In this document: in pieces, positions 1 to 11,834 of the stretch
Numbering within the stretch: the stretch's first letter is position 1
Layout: each line of letters begins with the position of its first letter
DNA from: Nostoc sp. NIES-3756
GTDB taxonomy: Bacteria > Cyanobacteriota > Cyanobacteriia > Cyanobacteriales > Nostocaceae
Assembly: GCF_001548375.1 (NCBI RefSeq)
Contig: NZ_AP017295.1
Location: forward strand, 682,001-746,000
Direction: 5' to 3'
Length of the DNA: 64,000 nt
Made by a program: the position numbers and the translations under genes
Notes under the pieces: generated by a model
What the model saw: only the letters and a program-made list of their open reading frames with translations
What the model was told of the DNA's origin: nothing
Database searches by the model: none

Positions 1-72
1 GGCACTGCCCACCCTACAAATTGATTAATTTTGTTAGTTCTTCACCAATAGCCCTAGCCTTTTTAACTATGG

Positions 73-97
73 ACTAATGACTAATGACTAATGACTA
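73..97. repeat. STRR heptamer array (ACTAATG)n
   Basis: About three and a half head-to-tail copies of the 7-base unit ACTAATG end three bases before the petH stop codon. Tandem heptamers of this kind are known as STRR sequences in Anabaena/Nostoc genomes. Confidence 0.85.
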
Positions 98-99
98 AA

Positions 100-2398
<2,299 letters not shown>

Positions 2399-3403
2399 AT
2401 GACAACTAAGCCGGAACGCGTGGTACTGATTGGAGTAGCCGGAGACTCCGGGTGCGGTAAATCTACGTTTTTGCGTCGTTTGATTGATTTATTTGGTGAA
2501 GAGTTTATGACAGTCATCTGTTTAGATGACTATCATTCTTTAGACCGCAAACAACGTAAAGAAACTGGAATCACTGCACTTGACCCCAGGGCCAACAATT
2601 TTGACCTGATGTATGAGCAAATTAAAGCTCTCAAAGAAGGTCACGAAATTAACAAGCCGATTTACAACCACGAAACCGGTTTGATTGACCCACCTGAAAT
2701 AGTCAAGCCAAATCATATTGTAGTGGTTGAAGGTCTGCATCCTTTATATGATGAACGGGTGCGATCGCTTCTCGATTTCAGTGTCTACTTTGATATCAGT
2801 GATGAAGTCAAAATTGCTTGGAAAATCCAGCGTGATATGGCCGAAAGGGGTCATCGCTACGAAGATGTTCTAGCGGCTATCAATTCTCGTAAGCCAGATT
2901 TCCAAAAGTATATCGAACCTCAAAGAGAATTTGCTGATGTAGTGCTGCAAGTATTGCCCACCAACTTAATTAAGGACGATACAGAGCGTAAAGTATTACG
3001 AGTACGGATGCTACAACGGGAAGGTAAAGAAGGTTTTGAACCCGCTTACTTGTTTGATGAAGGTTCAACCATCAACTGGACTCCTTGTGGACGTAAACTT
3101 ACCTGTTCTTACCCAGGAATGCAGTTGTACTACGGTTCCGATGTTTACTACGGTCGTTACGTTTCCGTTCTCGAAGTAGATGGTCAATTTGACAACCTCG
3201 AAGAAGTAATTTACATCGAAACCCACCTCAGCAATACATCCACCAAGTATCAAGGTGAGTTGACTCAGTTGCTACTTCAACACCGTGAGTATCCTGGTTC
3301 TAACAACGGAACTGGTTTTTTCCAAGTATTAACAGGTTTGAAGATGCGTGCTACTTACGAACGCTTGACAGCAAAGGAAGCCAAGCTAGCAGTTCAGGTT
3401 TAA
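2399..3403 (+). CDS. prk: Phosphoribulokinase
   Basis: Phosphorylates ribulose-5-phosphate to ribulose-1,5-bisphosphate, the CO2 acceptor of the Calvin cycle. 334 residues, the usual cyanobacterial length. The P-loop is GDSGCGKST. The redox pair Cys19 (in the P-loop) and Cys41 (in VICLDDYH) and a second pair five residues apart near the C-terminus (TPCGRKLTC) are all present, so thioredoxin control and the CP12-GAPDH-PRK complex are expected. The start is the ATG at 2399, preceded by a GAGGAG Shine-Dalgarno sequence; an in-frame start four codons upstream lies before that site and is unlikely. A strong terminator follows. Confidence 0.98.
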   Translation: MTTKPERVVLIGVAGDSGCGKSTFLRRLIDLFGEEFMTVICLDDYHSLDRKQRKETGITALDPRANNFDLMYEQIKALKEGHEINKPIYNHETGLIDPPEIVKPNHIVVVEGLHPLYDERVRSLLDFSVYFDISDEVKIAWKIQRDMAERGHRYEDVLAAINSRKPDFQKYIEPQREFADVVLQVLPTNLIKDDTERKVLRVRMLQREGKEGFEPAYLFDEGSTINWTPCGRKLTCSYPGMQLYYGSDVYYGRYVSVLEVDGQFDNLEEVIYIETHLSNTSTKYQGELTQLLLQHREYPGSNNGTGFFQVLTGLKMRATYERLTAKEAKLAVQV

Positions 3404-3430
3404 TACAGCAGTGTTTGTGTCAAAACTCCT

Positions 3431-3457
3431 GGGGTACTTTCGAGTACCCCTTTTTTT
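3431..3457 (+). terminator. Intrinsic terminator of prk
   Basis: Perfect 8-bp stem GGGGTACT/AGTACCCC closed by a TTCG tetraloop and followed directly by seven T. It starts 27 bases after the prk stop codon. Confidence 0.95.
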
Positions 3458-3664
3458 GTGTTGGTAAAAACACTTTCTAATTATTGATAATTTCCCTAAA
3501 TCAAATTTCTTCTAAAATTACTTAAACATAAAGTTATTTTTACTCATAAACGGACACACTAACTGCCTAATGTGTCAAGATGATTATGATTTCAGTAATG
3601 AGTAGCTTGGCTAAATAACTTAAATACTTAGTCGGCAAAAATACTACTACAGGGGGAATACTCT

Positions 3665-4927
3665 TTGTCTAGACGTTATCTATTTACCTCCGAGTCTGTT
3701 ACCGAAGGTCATCCAGATAAAATCTGCGATCAAATTGCTGATACCATTTTGGATACTTTGTTAACACAAGACCCCAGCAGCCGTGTTGCAGCTGAAGTTG
3801 TGGTCAACACTGGCTTAGTGTTAATCACTGGTGAAATCACCACTAAAGCTAATGTCAATTACGCCAATATTGCCCGCAAGAAAATAGCGGAAATTGGTTA
3901 CATAAATGCTGATAACGGCTTTTCTGCCAACAGTACTAGCGTGATTGTAGCTTTAGACGAACAATCACCAGACATTGCTCAAGGTGTCAACACTGCTCAA
4001 GAAACCCGCGAACAGGATAGTGAAGAACTATTCGATACAATTGGTGCTGGCGACCAAGGTATCATGTTTGGTTTCGCTTGTAACGAAACCCCAGAATTGA
4101 TGCCCTTGCCCATTTGCTTGGCTCACCGCATCGCTCGCCGCTTGGCAGCTGTCCGCAAAACTGGGGAATTATCTTACCTACGTCCTGATGGCAAAACTCA
4201 AGTTACCGTTATTTACGAAGACGGTCGCCCCGTGGGTATTGATACAATTTTGATTTCCACACAACACACAGCTACCATCGGCGATATTACCGATGAAGCC
4301 GCAGTACAAGCCAAAATTAAAGAAGATTTGTGGACGGCTGTTGTTGAACCTGTGTTTGGTGACTTGGAAATTAAACCAGACCAAGATACACGCTTTTTAG
4401 TGAACCCCACTGGTAAATTTGTTATTGGTGGGCCTCAAGGCGACTCTGGTTTGACAGGACGGAAAATTATCGTTGATACCTACGGTGGTTACTCCCGACA
4501 TGGCGGTGGTGCTTTTTCTGGCAAAGACCCCACAAAGGTAGACCGTTCTGCGGCTTATGCGGCTCGTTATGTAGCCAAAAATATCGTTGCTGCGGGGTTG
4601 GCTGAAAAATGCGAAGTCCAGTTAAGCTATGCAATTGGTGTAGCTAGACCAGTAAGTATTTTCTTAGATACCTTCGGTACTGGCAAGGTTGATGATGAAA
4701 TTTTGTTGGAACTAGTCAAAGCCAACTTTGAACTGCGTCCAGCAGGTATTATCCATAGCTTCAACTTACGTAACTTACCAAGCGAAAGAGGCGGACGTTT
4801 TTATCAGGACATCGCGGCTTACGGACACTTGGGACGGAACGACCTAGATTTGCCTTGGGAACGTACCGATAAAGCGGATTTTTTGAAGCAAGCAGTTAGC
4901 CACGCATTATCAGGTGCAATTGCCTAA
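3665..4927 (+). CDS. metK: S-adenosylmethionine synthetase
   Basis: Makes S-adenosylmethionine from methionine and ATP. 420 residues, full length. Hallmarks are the N-terminal [16 protein letters not shown], the [10 protein letters not shown] loop near residue 120 and the [16 protein letters not shown] phosphate-binding loop near 280. The start codon is TTG: an AGGGGG Shine-Dalgarno sequence at 3651-3656 lies eight bases before it, and the product then begins [12 protein letters not shown] as in other cyanobacteria, so the rare start is well supported. It stands alone between prk and the convergent hemN. Confidence 0.97.
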   Translation: MSRRYLFTSESVTEGHPDKICDQIADTILDTLLTQDPSSRVAAEVVVNTGLVLITGEITTKANVNYANIARKKIAEIGYINADNGFSANSTSVIVALDEQSPDIAQGVNTAQETREQDSEELFDTIGAGDQGIMFGFACNETPELMPLPICLAHRIARRLAAVRKTGELSYLRPDGKTQVTVIYEDGRPVGIDTILISTQHTATIGDITDEAAVQAKIKEDLWTAVVEPVFGDLEIKPDQDTRFLVNPTGKFVIGGPQGDSGLTGRKIIVDTYGGYSRHGGGAFSGKDPTKVDRSAAYAARYVAKNIVAAGLAEKCEVQLSYAIGVARPVSIFLDTFGTGKVDDEILLELVKANFELRPAGIIHSFNLRNLPSERGGRFYQDIAAYGHLGRNDLDLPWERTDKADFLKQAVSHALSGAIA

Positions 4928-4943
4928 ACATTTGCTCGTAGTA

Positions 4944-4982
4944 TTCGCGTAGCGTCTGTCTACGACACGCTGCGCGAACGCA
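4944..4982. repeat. Dispersed palindromic repeat (CGCTGCGCGAACGC family), copy 1
   Basis: GC-rich palindromic element after metK: arms GCGTAGCGT and ACGCTGCGC form a hairpin with one mismatch, followed by GAACGC. The same CGCTGCGCGAACGC core occurs at 55545-55583. Confidence 0.7.
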
Positions 4983-5027
4983 GAGAGGACTTTAGTCCTA
5001 ATAATTAACTCAATAATTTTATAAGAT

Positions 5028-5057
5028 TAAGGGAGTATTCATTACTCCCTTATTTTT
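5028..5057 (+). terminator. Intrinsic terminator downstream of metK
   Basis: Ten-bp stem TAAGGGAGTA/TACTCCCTTA with a five-base loop, followed by TTTTTG. About 100 bases after the metK stop codon, beyond the repeat. Confidence 0.85.
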
Positions 5058-5099
5058 GTAAGTAGAAGGACTAAATTAATCCTAACTTGAGTCGCCGGG

Positions 5100-5157
5100 T
5101 TTCGACTGCGCTCAACCCTCTTCTAATAAGGGTAACGAGCATTGAGCGTAGTCGAAA
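5100..5157. repeat. Inverted repeat of the TTCGACTGCGCTCA family
   Basis: Sixteen-base arms (TTTCGACTGCGCTCAA and its complement with one mismatch) around a 26-base centre, between the convergent metK and hemN. The half-element TTCGACTGCGCTCACC recurs at about 24995 and, with one change, inside a coding sequence at 37366. Confidence 0.75.
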
Positions 5158-5261
5158 TGCGTTTTCTAAATAATTGTGTCCACCTACTTACCTACTCCTA
5201 GACTAGCACTTACACCCTTACACCCAGTCTCAACAAACAACCTTGGTGGATAAGTCATGCT

Positions 5262-6644
5262 TTAGATAGTTCGAGAGAATTGCTTGTCTTGCACATGATG
5301 ATAAATATCAAAGACAACAGCAACATTTCTGACTAATAATCTACCGATTTCTGTAACTTGAATATATTCACTTGAGAGATTAACTAACCCATCAGTTTTC
5401 AAGGGTTTTAATGCCTCTAATTCCTGAGCAAAATACTCATCAAAATTGATGTTATACTTCTGTTCAATTTCTGGCTTATGCAGATAAAAGTTAGACATGA
5501 TGCACATAATTACGTCACGCCTGAGAATATCATCTGTTGTTAGTTTGATGCCTTTACTAACAGGTAAAGTATCACTAGCTACTGCTTGATAATACTCTTT
5601 TAAATGCTTGTGATTCTGCACGTAAGTATCATGCAGCATACTAATAGATGTCGCACCAAAACCTAACAGTTCTGTACCTGCGTGGGTAGTGTAGCCTTGG
5701 AAGTTACGTTGCAGGGTACAATTACGTTGAGCGATCGCTAATTCATCGTTAGGTTTGGCAAAATGATCCATCCCAATAAATAGATACTGGCTATTAGTCA
5801 GTTCTTCGATGGTCATCTTTAAAATTTCTAACTTTTCCTGTGGTTCAGGCAATGCTTCTACAGGAATATTTTTCTGTGCTGGCTTCAACCAAGGTACATA
5901 GGCAAAATTAAAAACTACAATTCTATCGGGATCTAAGGCTACAGTTTTCTTTACTGTTTCCCGAAAGGTTTGCAAGCTTTGATGAGGTAAACCATAAATT
6001 AAGTCTACATTTACACTGTCAAATTCAGCCGCTTTAATCCAACTCATCACATTAAATAACATTTCTTCTGGTTGGATGCGGTTAACAGCTACCTGCACTT
6101 GGGGATTAAAATCTTGAATACCAAAACTGATGCGGTTAAAGCCAATATCTCGGAGAAAGAAAATATATTCTTGGTCAACGTAGCGCGGGTTAATTTCGAT
6201 GGAAATTTCTGCTTGGGGGTCGATTTGGAAATGACTAGTAATACTTTGCCACAAGAATTGTACTTGCTGAGGTTCTAAATAATTTGGTGTACCGCCACCC
6301 CAATGAACTTGCAAAACTTTTCTATCAGCATCAATTAAGTTGGCTGTATGCTTAATTTCTTTTACAAGATGCTCTAAGTAGGGTTTGGCGATATTCTTGT
6401 TATTGGAAATTACCGTATTACAACCGCAAAAGTAACAAGAACTTTGGCAAAACGGAATATGAAAATACAAAGATAGCGGTGAGTTACGCTGATTTGAAGC
6501 GGCGATCGCACTTTGATAATCGGTGGCGCTAAATCCTTCAGTTAACTGTGTAGCGGGTGGATAACTTGTATATCTAGGTGCAGGAGTGTCATATTTTTTG
6601 ATCATATCCAGATCAAACTTGACACCAGGTGAAACAAAAACCAT
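5262..6644 (-). CDS. hemN: Oxygen-independent coproporphyrinogen III oxidase (radical SAM)
   Basis: Converts coproporphyrinogen III to protoporphyrinogen IX without oxygen, in haem and chlorophyll synthesis. 460 residues. The radical-SAM cluster motif CX3CX2C is at Cys66, Cys70 and Cys73 with the extra HemN cysteine at 75 (FCQSSCYFCGC), followed by WGGGTPNYL. The C-terminal HemN domain includes RRDVIMCIMSNF. The length and the fourth Cys favour true HemN over HemW-type paralogues. The ATG at 6644 is chosen because GGAGG lies five bases upstream; an earlier in-frame ATG overlaps that site. The gene follows ho1 and a small ORF on the same strand, which fits a low-oxygen tetrapyrrole cluster. 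Confidence 0.95.
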   Translation of the reverse strand: MVFVSPGVKFDLDMIKKYDTPAPRYTSYPPATQLTEGFSATDYQSAIAASNQRNSPLSLYFHIPFCQSSCYFCGCNTVISNNKNIAKPYLEHLVKEIKHTANLIDADRKVLQVHWGGGTPNYLEPQQVQFLWQSITSHFQIDPQAEISIEINPRYVDQEYIFFLRDIGFNRISFGIQDFNPQVQVAVNRIQPEEMLFNVMSWIKAAEFDSVNVDLIYGLPHQSLQTFRETVKKTVALDPDRIVVFNFAYVPWLKPAQKNIPVEALPEPQEKLEILKMTIEELTNSQYLFIGMDHFAKPNDELAIAQRNCTLQRNFQGYTTHAGTELLGFGATSISMLHDTYVQNHKHLKEYYQAVASDTLPVSKGIKLTTDDILRRDVIMCIMSNFYLHKPEIEQKYNINFDEYFAQELEALKPLKTDGLVNLSSEYIQVTEIGRLLVRNVAVVFDIYHHVQDKQFSRTI

Positions 6645-6726
6645 CAAAACCTCCAAGGTACTGCAACCACACCGCTTAGTGTCGTTACAAGGGATTCAAA
6701 ATACCTTAGAAATCTGGCTACAAAAT

Positions 6727-6969
6727 TCAACAACCTTTATCTACTGACTTGTTGAACTTTCGGCAAATGATATTTTGATTTCCGTCATAACTGACTAGTG
6801 GTTGGTTATATGGGTGTAGGGAAGAAGCAATTTGTTTTTTGACGCACAGCAAATTGCCAAGACAAGCCTGATGTTCTAGCTGCTTTTTAGTGTAGATATC
6901 AAAGCTAGAGTCTGATGTGTTGATTGAACAAATGTGGGGAAAAGGGAAACTTAATAATTTTTCCCTCAT
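6727..6969 (-). CDS. Small hypothetical protein between ho1 and hemN
   Basis: An 80-residue open frame starting five bases after the ho1 stop codon, with a GAGGG-like ribosome site just before its ATG. It contains four Cys and a basic C-terminal part; no signal peptide or membrane segment is evident and I recognise no family. Its position inside an apparent ho1-hemN transcript is the main argument that it is real. It could also be non-coding spacer. Confidence 0.4.
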   Translation of the reverse strand: MREKLLSFPFPHICSINTSDSSFDIYTKKQLEHQACLGNLLCVKKQIASSLHPYNQPLVSYDGNQNIICRKFNKSVDKGC

Positions 6970-6974
6970 TTCCC

Positions 6975-7688
6975 TCAGATTACAGGTGCTTCAGTGCTAC
7001 CTGGGTTATGGCTACTAGTCAAGTTATTAAACATTACTTGACCCAAAGCTTTAATTAAGTTGCCTTCTAAGTCTTTAGCCATTTGCATATTGAATTGGAA
7101 GGCGCTATTGGCTTCGGCAACAATTTTATCAGCCGTTGCTTCATCAACTGGTACAGAGTCTAATGCCTGACGATACTTGTCTTTAAATGCTTTTTTGTCA
7201 GGAATTTGCTCGAAGTTATAAAAAGATGTACCCTCATAGCCGGATAGCTTGAGGCTTGACTGAGCGACTTTTTGTAGCATCTGACCACCGGAAAGGTCGC
7301 CCATGTAGCGGGTGTAGGTATGCCCAATTAATAATGCAGGTGCGGTGGCAGAAAGTTCTCGAATATGCTTGATATAAGCTTGGGCGCTAGGTGAGGGTGA
7401 AATTAGGTTGCGCCATTCACTACCGTAGTAAAATACCATGTCTTTTTCTAAGGAAGCTTGGCGATTCAGTTCGGGAAAATAAATTGGTGCGATCGCCGGA
7501 TTATTAATATGGCTCTTGATTGCTGCTTCTAGTTCAGTGTAAACAAAATACAAGTTGCTTAAAAATTTGGCGAAACTTTCTCTATCTACCACACCTTTCA
7601 AAAAACACTTCATGAATCCCACGTTTTCTGCTGCGGTGTGAGCTTTCTGAGTGCCAGAGCGCAGTTTGACGGCTAGATTGCTACTCAT
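6975..7688 (-). CDS. ho1: Heme oxygenase (biliverdin-forming)
   Basis: Opens haem to biliverdin IXalpha, CO and iron with ferredoxin as reductant; biliverdin is the precursor of phycocyanobilin. 238 residues. The haem-ligand histidine is His17 (KAHTAAEN), and the distal-helix glycine motif GDLSGGQML is present. I use the ATG at 7688, preceded by GGAAG at normal spacing, rather than the upstream in-frame start, because the product then begins MSSNLAVKLRSGT like other cyanobacterial HO1 proteins. It heads a (-) group with the 80-aa ORF and hemN. Confidence 0.96.
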   Translation of the reverse strand: MSSNLAVKLRSGTQKAHTAAENVGFMKCFLKGVVDRESFAKFLSNLYFVYTELEAAIKSHINNPAIAPIYFPELNRQASLEKDMVFYYGSEWRNLISPSPSAQAYIKHIRELSATAPALLIGHTYTRYMGDLSGGQMLQKVAQSSLKLSGYEGTSFYNFEQIPDKKAFKDKYRQALDSVPVDEATADKIVAEANSAFQFNMQMAKDLEGNLIKALGQVMFNNLTSSHNPGSTEAPVI

Positions 7689-8055
7689 TGTTGCTTCCTT
7701 ATTATTTAAGCGCCAGATTTTAGACAGCCACATTTACTTGCCTTGGCTGCCTCACGGTCAATACCAGAGTTCTTAGGGTTATTCTGGATGTAGAGAGGAT
7801 GTGTATGAATCTATCTAGCAATTACCACTGCCTATATAGATTCAAACTATTTTTAGCCCCAAGACTATTTAACTATTAATGTCTTTATAACTATACAGCT
7901 ATTAATAAATTTTTATATTTCCCTTAATGTGACGCAATAAAGCCAGAGGGGAAAGGATATGTAATATTTGAGCGATCGCCTAAAAAGTTTGGTTAAAACA
8001 GCGACAAAACTAGAAGGGTTTGTAATAAAGACTGAAGTCCTTACTACCCACTTAC
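7689..8055. other. Intergenic region upstream of ho1
   Basis: Moderately AT-rich, with no gene seen. It should hold the ho1 promoter. Near 8025-8042 there is a copy of the dispersed GACT(A/G)AAGTCCTTACTAC sequence that recurs near 23277. Confidence 0.5.
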
Positions 8056-8340
8056 TTAATAAACATCATCATGTGAACCTATAGTTAGTAAAAATATGTC
8101 TTCCTGCCCCGAATCTGAGTTAACAATAAATTCAAATAAAATTCGATTATCATAACCTATTGAACAAGACCATACTCTCTCTAAGTCGCCCTTTAACTTG
8201 TGAGTACGTAAGCTTGAATTAAAAGGGTCTTCGGTTAACAATTGCAATACTTCTTCAATAGATGAACGTAACTGAGGATTCTTCTTAACTAAACGTTTAA
8301 ATTTACGTACAAACCCCGGACGCCAAATTAAATTTGTCAC
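8056..8340 (-). CDS. RelE/YafQ-type mRNA interferase toxin
   Basis: 94 residues with the small RelE/ParE fold signature: an N-terminal RPGFVRKFKRLVKKNP helix, the central HKLKGDLERVWSCSIG(Y)DNRILF strands and the C-terminal GSHDDVY that ends many YafQ/RelE-like toxins. Expected to cleave ribosome-bound mRNA when its antitoxin is degraded. Its ATG overlaps the stop codon of the upstream antitoxin by four bases (ATGA), typical of a coupled type II toxin-antitoxin operon. Confidence 0.85.
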   Translation of the reverse strand: MTNLIWRPGFVRKFKRLVKKNPQLRSSIEEVLQLLTEDPFNSSLRTHKLKGDLERVWSCSIGYDNRILFEFIVNSDSGQEDIFLLTIGSHDDVY

Positions 8341-8555
8341 TCATCTAACTCCGCCATTAAATCAGCGACAGTACCTTGTTTAATATTGCCTTGTTGATAA
8401 TCACATCTAGCTTGTGCTATCTCTTGTAGCAGTTCATTTCTTCGCTGTTGGCTTAAACGCTGGCTAATAATATTAACAAGTATTGCCTGTTCCTCTGGAG
8501 CAAGAGATTCTACAACATCAAGTGCTTGTTGTAGTGTAGATATTTTCTTGGTCAT
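8337..8555 (-). CDS. Antitoxin of the RelE-type pair
   Basis: 72 residues, acidic C-terminal end (MAELDE), rich in Leu/Gln/Glu helices, with no clear DNA-binding motif that I can name. First gene of a two-gene operon with the toxin, overlapping it by four bases. The function is inferred mainly from this arrangement and the identity of its partner; small helical antitoxins of this type are common in cyanobacteria. Confidence 0.75.
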   Translation of the reverse strand: MTKKISTLQQALDVVESLAPEEQAILVNIISQRLSQQRRNELLQEIAQARCDYQQGNIKQGTVADLMAELDE

Positions 8556-8686
8556 TGGGTTAAATAAGATTTTGATAAGTCAATTATATCTATAATTTTC
8601 AGACGGGTTATTGCTGGTAAATATTCAGTGAGGGAAATTAGAAAAAGGAGGAGAAATAATCATAATTAATTACCTCCCCATTGCAT

Positions 8687-10072
8687 TTATGACTGTTGAT
8701 TACTTGTTTGAGCAGGCTGTGAACTGAGACGGTTTAAAATATCTAAAACTTCTTGCTCAAAAGCCACTTGAGCGCGGTTGGTTTTACCACCAACATATAA
8801 GCGATCGCCTTTTTTTAATGCCCAGATTTGCGAGTGTGAAAAGTAACTCATCACCACACCCAACATCAGGATGCCAAAACCAGTGTAAACAATTGGTATA
8901 CCTGGATCAGCTTTGATTTGTAAGCCAGTGCTACCCACTACATCTAATATTTTCAAGGTAACGCCGTTGACCTGAGTAGACATTCCATTACGGACAGTAT
9001 CAACAAGCTTACCTTGAGCATCGTAAATTAACACCATGCCTTGTAAGTCTTTAGCTAATAGGGAAACACCCTCACTCATATCTGGCTTAGTAGGAATCCA
9101 AGTTCCCCAGATACGTCCTTGACCTTTGGTATTCAAAAGTGCCATTGGTAGCTGGAAGATGGGGCTATTATTGACACGGACACGAACAGCAGAAATACCC
9201 CAATCAGTTTGATAAAAAGTTACGCCGTGATAACGCAGAGGTTGATTGACAAAAATCTTTTTGTGGTCAACTTCTTTACCTTCGTTATTTAAAACGGACA
9301 TATCTGAGTAGAATTGGTCAATGCCACCTTTTGGGGTGTAATCAATCCAAAAACGATTAACTCGTACAGACCAATCTCTGGGGAATTGGGCGGGTGCTAA
9401 AGGCCCAGCATCGATAATATTTTTCACCTGGAAGGTATCGCCACTGGGAACCATTTCTTGGGCAACAAATCCAGTCATTGCCCCCCAAATTCCGCCCAAA
9501 AGGATAGTAACGATACCTATATGCACGATAATTGGGCCGATACGTCCAACTATTCCCTTACGGGCGTACAAGATATCATCTTTTTCTTGAAAAATTTTAT
9601 AACTACGGTTTTGTAATAATTGAATTAAAGAATTGACAGAACCAGTATCTAGTTCTGCACTTAAAGCGAGTTTTTGAAATTGTCTTGGTTCTTCGTAATA
9701 TTTCCAACGTTGGGCGGCTTTTAAAGCTGGTAATTGACGGGTAAAAGTACAAGCTGTCAGGCTAGTTCCAAATAAAACCAGTAAGGAGAGAAACCACCAA
9801 GTCCGATAAACATGATCTAACCCTACAACTTGAATTACCTTCCAGGAGAGGAAACCAAATAGAGCGGGGTGTTCTGGGTAGTTAGCTTGATAGAATGCTG
9901 GTGATTGTCCTTGCTCGATGACAGTACCAGTAACGCTGAAAAGAGCGATGATTAATAGAAGTGCGATCGCTAAACGTAAATCTGTCAGTACAGGTAAAAA
10001 CTCTCGCCGTAAAACTTTTCCCGGTACTGACCACCAAGGGGATGCTGAGGAAGCTGAATTATCTGTAGTCAT
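8687..10072 (-). CDS. ccs1: Cytochrome c biogenesis protein Ccs1 (ResB family)
   Basis: Membrane component of the System II haem-delivery complex (with CcsA, not in this window) that attaches haem to apocytochromes c in the thylakoid lumen. 461 residues: transmembrane segments near 30-52, 85-105, 190-208 and 385-410, with a large soluble domain between the last two, as in ResB/Ccs1. It begins three bases after the ccdA stop codon, so the two genes form an operon for c-type cytochrome maturation. Confidence 0.93.
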   Translation of the reverse strand: MTTDNSASSASPWWSVPGKVLRREFLPVLTDLRLAIALLLIIALFSVTGTVIEQGQSPAFYQANYPEHPALFGFLSWKVIQVVGLDHVYRTWWFLSLLVLFGTSLTACTFTRQLPALKAAQRWKYYEEPRQFQKLALSAELDTGSVNSLIQLLQNRSYKIFQEKDDILYARKGIVGRIGPIIVHIGIVTILLGGIWGAMTGFVAQEMVPSGDTFQVKNIIDAGPLAPAQFPRDWSVRVNRFWIDYTPKGGIDQFYSDMSVLNNEGKEVDHKKIFVNQPLRYHGVTFYQTDWGISAVRVRVNNSPIFQLPMALLNTKGQGRIWGTWIPTKPDMSEGVSLLAKDLQGMVLIYDAQGKLVDTVRNGMSTQVNGVTLKILDVVGSTGLQIKADPGIPIVYTGFGILMLGVVMSYFSHSQIWALKKGDRLYVGGKTNRAQVAFEQEVLDILNRLSSQPAQTSNQQS

Positions 10073-10075
10073 TGC

Positions 10076-10816
10076 TTAAAAACTGCCAAGGGGAATCCGA
10101 GAAATTAGAGAAAATACGCCAAATCCTACTAATAATGCACCGCTAACTGGATTAATCCAACCAGACCAGCGACGCAATTCTAATAACTTTTTAATTGATG
10201 CGGTGAAAGTACCTGCCAAAATTAAGGGGGTTACATAGCCGACTGTGTAAGAAATTAGCAACACAGCGCCTAATACTAAATCTTTTGTACTCGCCACCCA
10301 ACCAAGCAGGCTGGCTAACACTGGGGTACTACAAGGGGAGGCAACCAAACCGAAAGTTAAACCAATGGCGTATGAACGCACCCCGGAGGGTAAATCTTGA
10401 GAAATCCAATCAGTATCACCAAAAGATGGGAATTGCAGAGGTAATGCTTCGAGTAAATTCAACCCCATGAGGATGGCGATAATACTAACAATAATCGGTA
10501 AACCTATACCTATTTGACCGTAGACCTTGCCCACCACTGCGGCTATAATACCTAAACCAGCCAGTGTAGTTGCTAAACCTAACGCAAACCATGTTGATTG
10601 TGCGGCAGCTTGCCAGCGATTTTTAGCTTCATAACCACCAATATAACCAATAGTAATTGGCAGCATGGAAAGCATACAGGGAGTAAGGCTGGTAAGTAAC
10701 CCTGCGATGAAAATGATACCAATACTCAGCAAACTCAGGTGAGTCAGTTGGTTTGATACCAGAGTATTGGCGAATTGTTCCAGTTGATAAATTTGTGTTT
10801 GCAGAGTCTCCAGCAT
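10076..10816 (-). CDS. ccdA: Thiol-disulfide transporter CcdA
   Basis: Carries reducing equivalents across the membrane to keep apocytochrome c haem-binding cysteines reduced. 246 residues with six predicted membrane segments and the two essential half-motifs, SLTPCMLSMLP and ASPCSTPVL, each with one redox Cys. The N-terminal 20 residues precede the first membrane helix. Operon with ccs1. Confidence 0.93.
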   Translation of the reverse strand: MLETLQTQIYQLEQFANTLVSNQLTHLSLLSIGIIFIAGLLTSLTPCMLSMLPITIGYIGGYEAKNRWQAAAQSTWFALGLATTLAGLGIIAAVVGKVYGQIGIGLPIIVSIIAILMGLNLLEALPLQFPSFGDTDWISQDLPSGVRSYAIGLTFGLVASPCSTPVLASLLGWVASTKDLVLGAVLLISYTVGYVTPLILAGTFTASIKKLLELRRWSGWINPVSGALLVGFGVFSLISRIPLGSF

Positions 10817-10869
10817 GGGATATCACTGAGCGGGAAATGCTTGTTCTGCTTGAATTTTAGCTTATTTTG

Positions 10870-10920
10870 TCAGTGGTCATTAGTCCATAGTCAACAGTCA
10901 ACAGTCCATAGTCAACAATT
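10870..10920. repeat. Degenerate heptamer-type repeat between ccdA and the DUF202 gene
   Basis: Alternating GTCATTAGTCCATAG and TCAACAGT units, part of the STRR-like family in this genome, in the region between the divergent ccdA (-) and DUF202 gene (+). Confidence 0.6.
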
Positions 10921-10974
10921 ATTTGCCTCCTGCCTTCTGGTATAGACTGTATTTGGGGAATTAGGGGGGAGTTT

Positions 10975-11415
10975 ATGAATAAGCTGTCGAAAATAGACCG
11001 TCAGCGAGAACATCAAGCAAATGAGCGGACTTTTTTAGCTTGGTTGCGCACTTCTATTTCCTTAATTGGTTTTGGTTTTGCTATTGCTAGATTTGGGCTA
11101 TTTCTGCGTCAGCTTGATACTACAATTACACAACGGGAGACTACAGTAAATCCCATGTTCAACTCAGAGAATTTGGGTATTATTTTGGTGCTGTGTGGAA
11201 TTTTAGCGATCGCCTTAGCTGCATGGCGTTACAATCAAGTATTCTGGCAAATTGAACGCGGCGATTATCAACCCAATCGATTAGCTGTGTGGATAATTAC
11301 TGGTGTTGTAATGCTTTTGGGAGGTTTAAGTCTTCCCATACTCTTGATACGCAATACAATTGTGCCGCGTCCATCTTCCATAATTAATCAACAAAAATCA
11401 CACAATATCAATTAA
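10975..11415 (+). CDS. DUF202 (YidH-type) membrane protein
   Basis: 146 residues. The N-terminal signature REHQANERTFLAWLRTSISLIGFGFAIARFG is that of the DUF202 family (split here only by description: NERTFLAWLRT then LIGFGFAI). Three transmembrane segments are expected at about 25-45, 65-85 and 100-125. No biochemical function is established for the family in cyanobacteria as far as I know. Monocistronic; a long imperfect hairpin follows. Confidence 0.85.
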   Translation: MNKLSKIDRQREHQANERTFLAWLRTSISLIGFGFAIARFGLFLRQLDTTITQRETTVNPMFNSENLGIILVLCGILAIALAAWRYNQVFWQIERGDYQPNRLAVWIITGVVMLLGGLSLPILLIRNTIVPRPSSIINQQKSHNIN

Positions 11416-11417
11416 CA

Positions 11418-11482
11418 TCTGTGCCTCCGTGTCTGTGTGTTTAAAAGGCATTTTTCACCACAGAGGCACAAAGACACAGAGA
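11418..11482. repeat. Imperfect inverted repeat (CACAGAGGCACAAAGACACAG family)
   Basis: Arms of about 20 bases (GTGCCTCCGTGTCTGTGTG and CACAGAGGCACAAAGACACAG, several mismatches) directly after the DUF202 stop codon. It may act as a transcript end. A related perfect hairpin lies at 27907-27951. Confidence 0.6.
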
Positions 11483-11834
11483 AAAGCCAGAACCTCTCAC
11501 CCAGAAAAGCTGATAAATGTTCTAGAAGGCTGATTAATTAATATATTAGTGAAGAGAGTACATTCTTAATAGATTGTATATATAAAGTATTGTGAATGCG
11601 ATACTAAGATGTGGAGTATTTATAGAAAGTTGAATCAATAGCTGAGACTAAATACTCATTTTTATAAAAATATATTTTACATATTTGACGTAAATAATTC
11701 ATCCATACCAATTCGTCAAAATCAATTAACAGATACAAACGCGAGATTATAAGTTGTATCTGATTTTTTGAATTTTGAATTGGTTCTGTCTCCACATTCT
11801 GAAAGTACATAGAGACTAGGACAACCAGCAGATT
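11483..11834. other. Upstream region of nifJ
   Basis: AT-rich leader/promoter region of nifJ, with no gene supported. A 79-codon (-) frame here has no family resemblance and is treated as chance. Confidence 0.5.

Noticed and set aside
5085..5160. Possible tRNA at the inverted repeat after metK
   Set aside because: The paired arms form one long hairpin, and no cloverleaf, T-loop (GTTCGANNC) or acceptor stem can be drawn.
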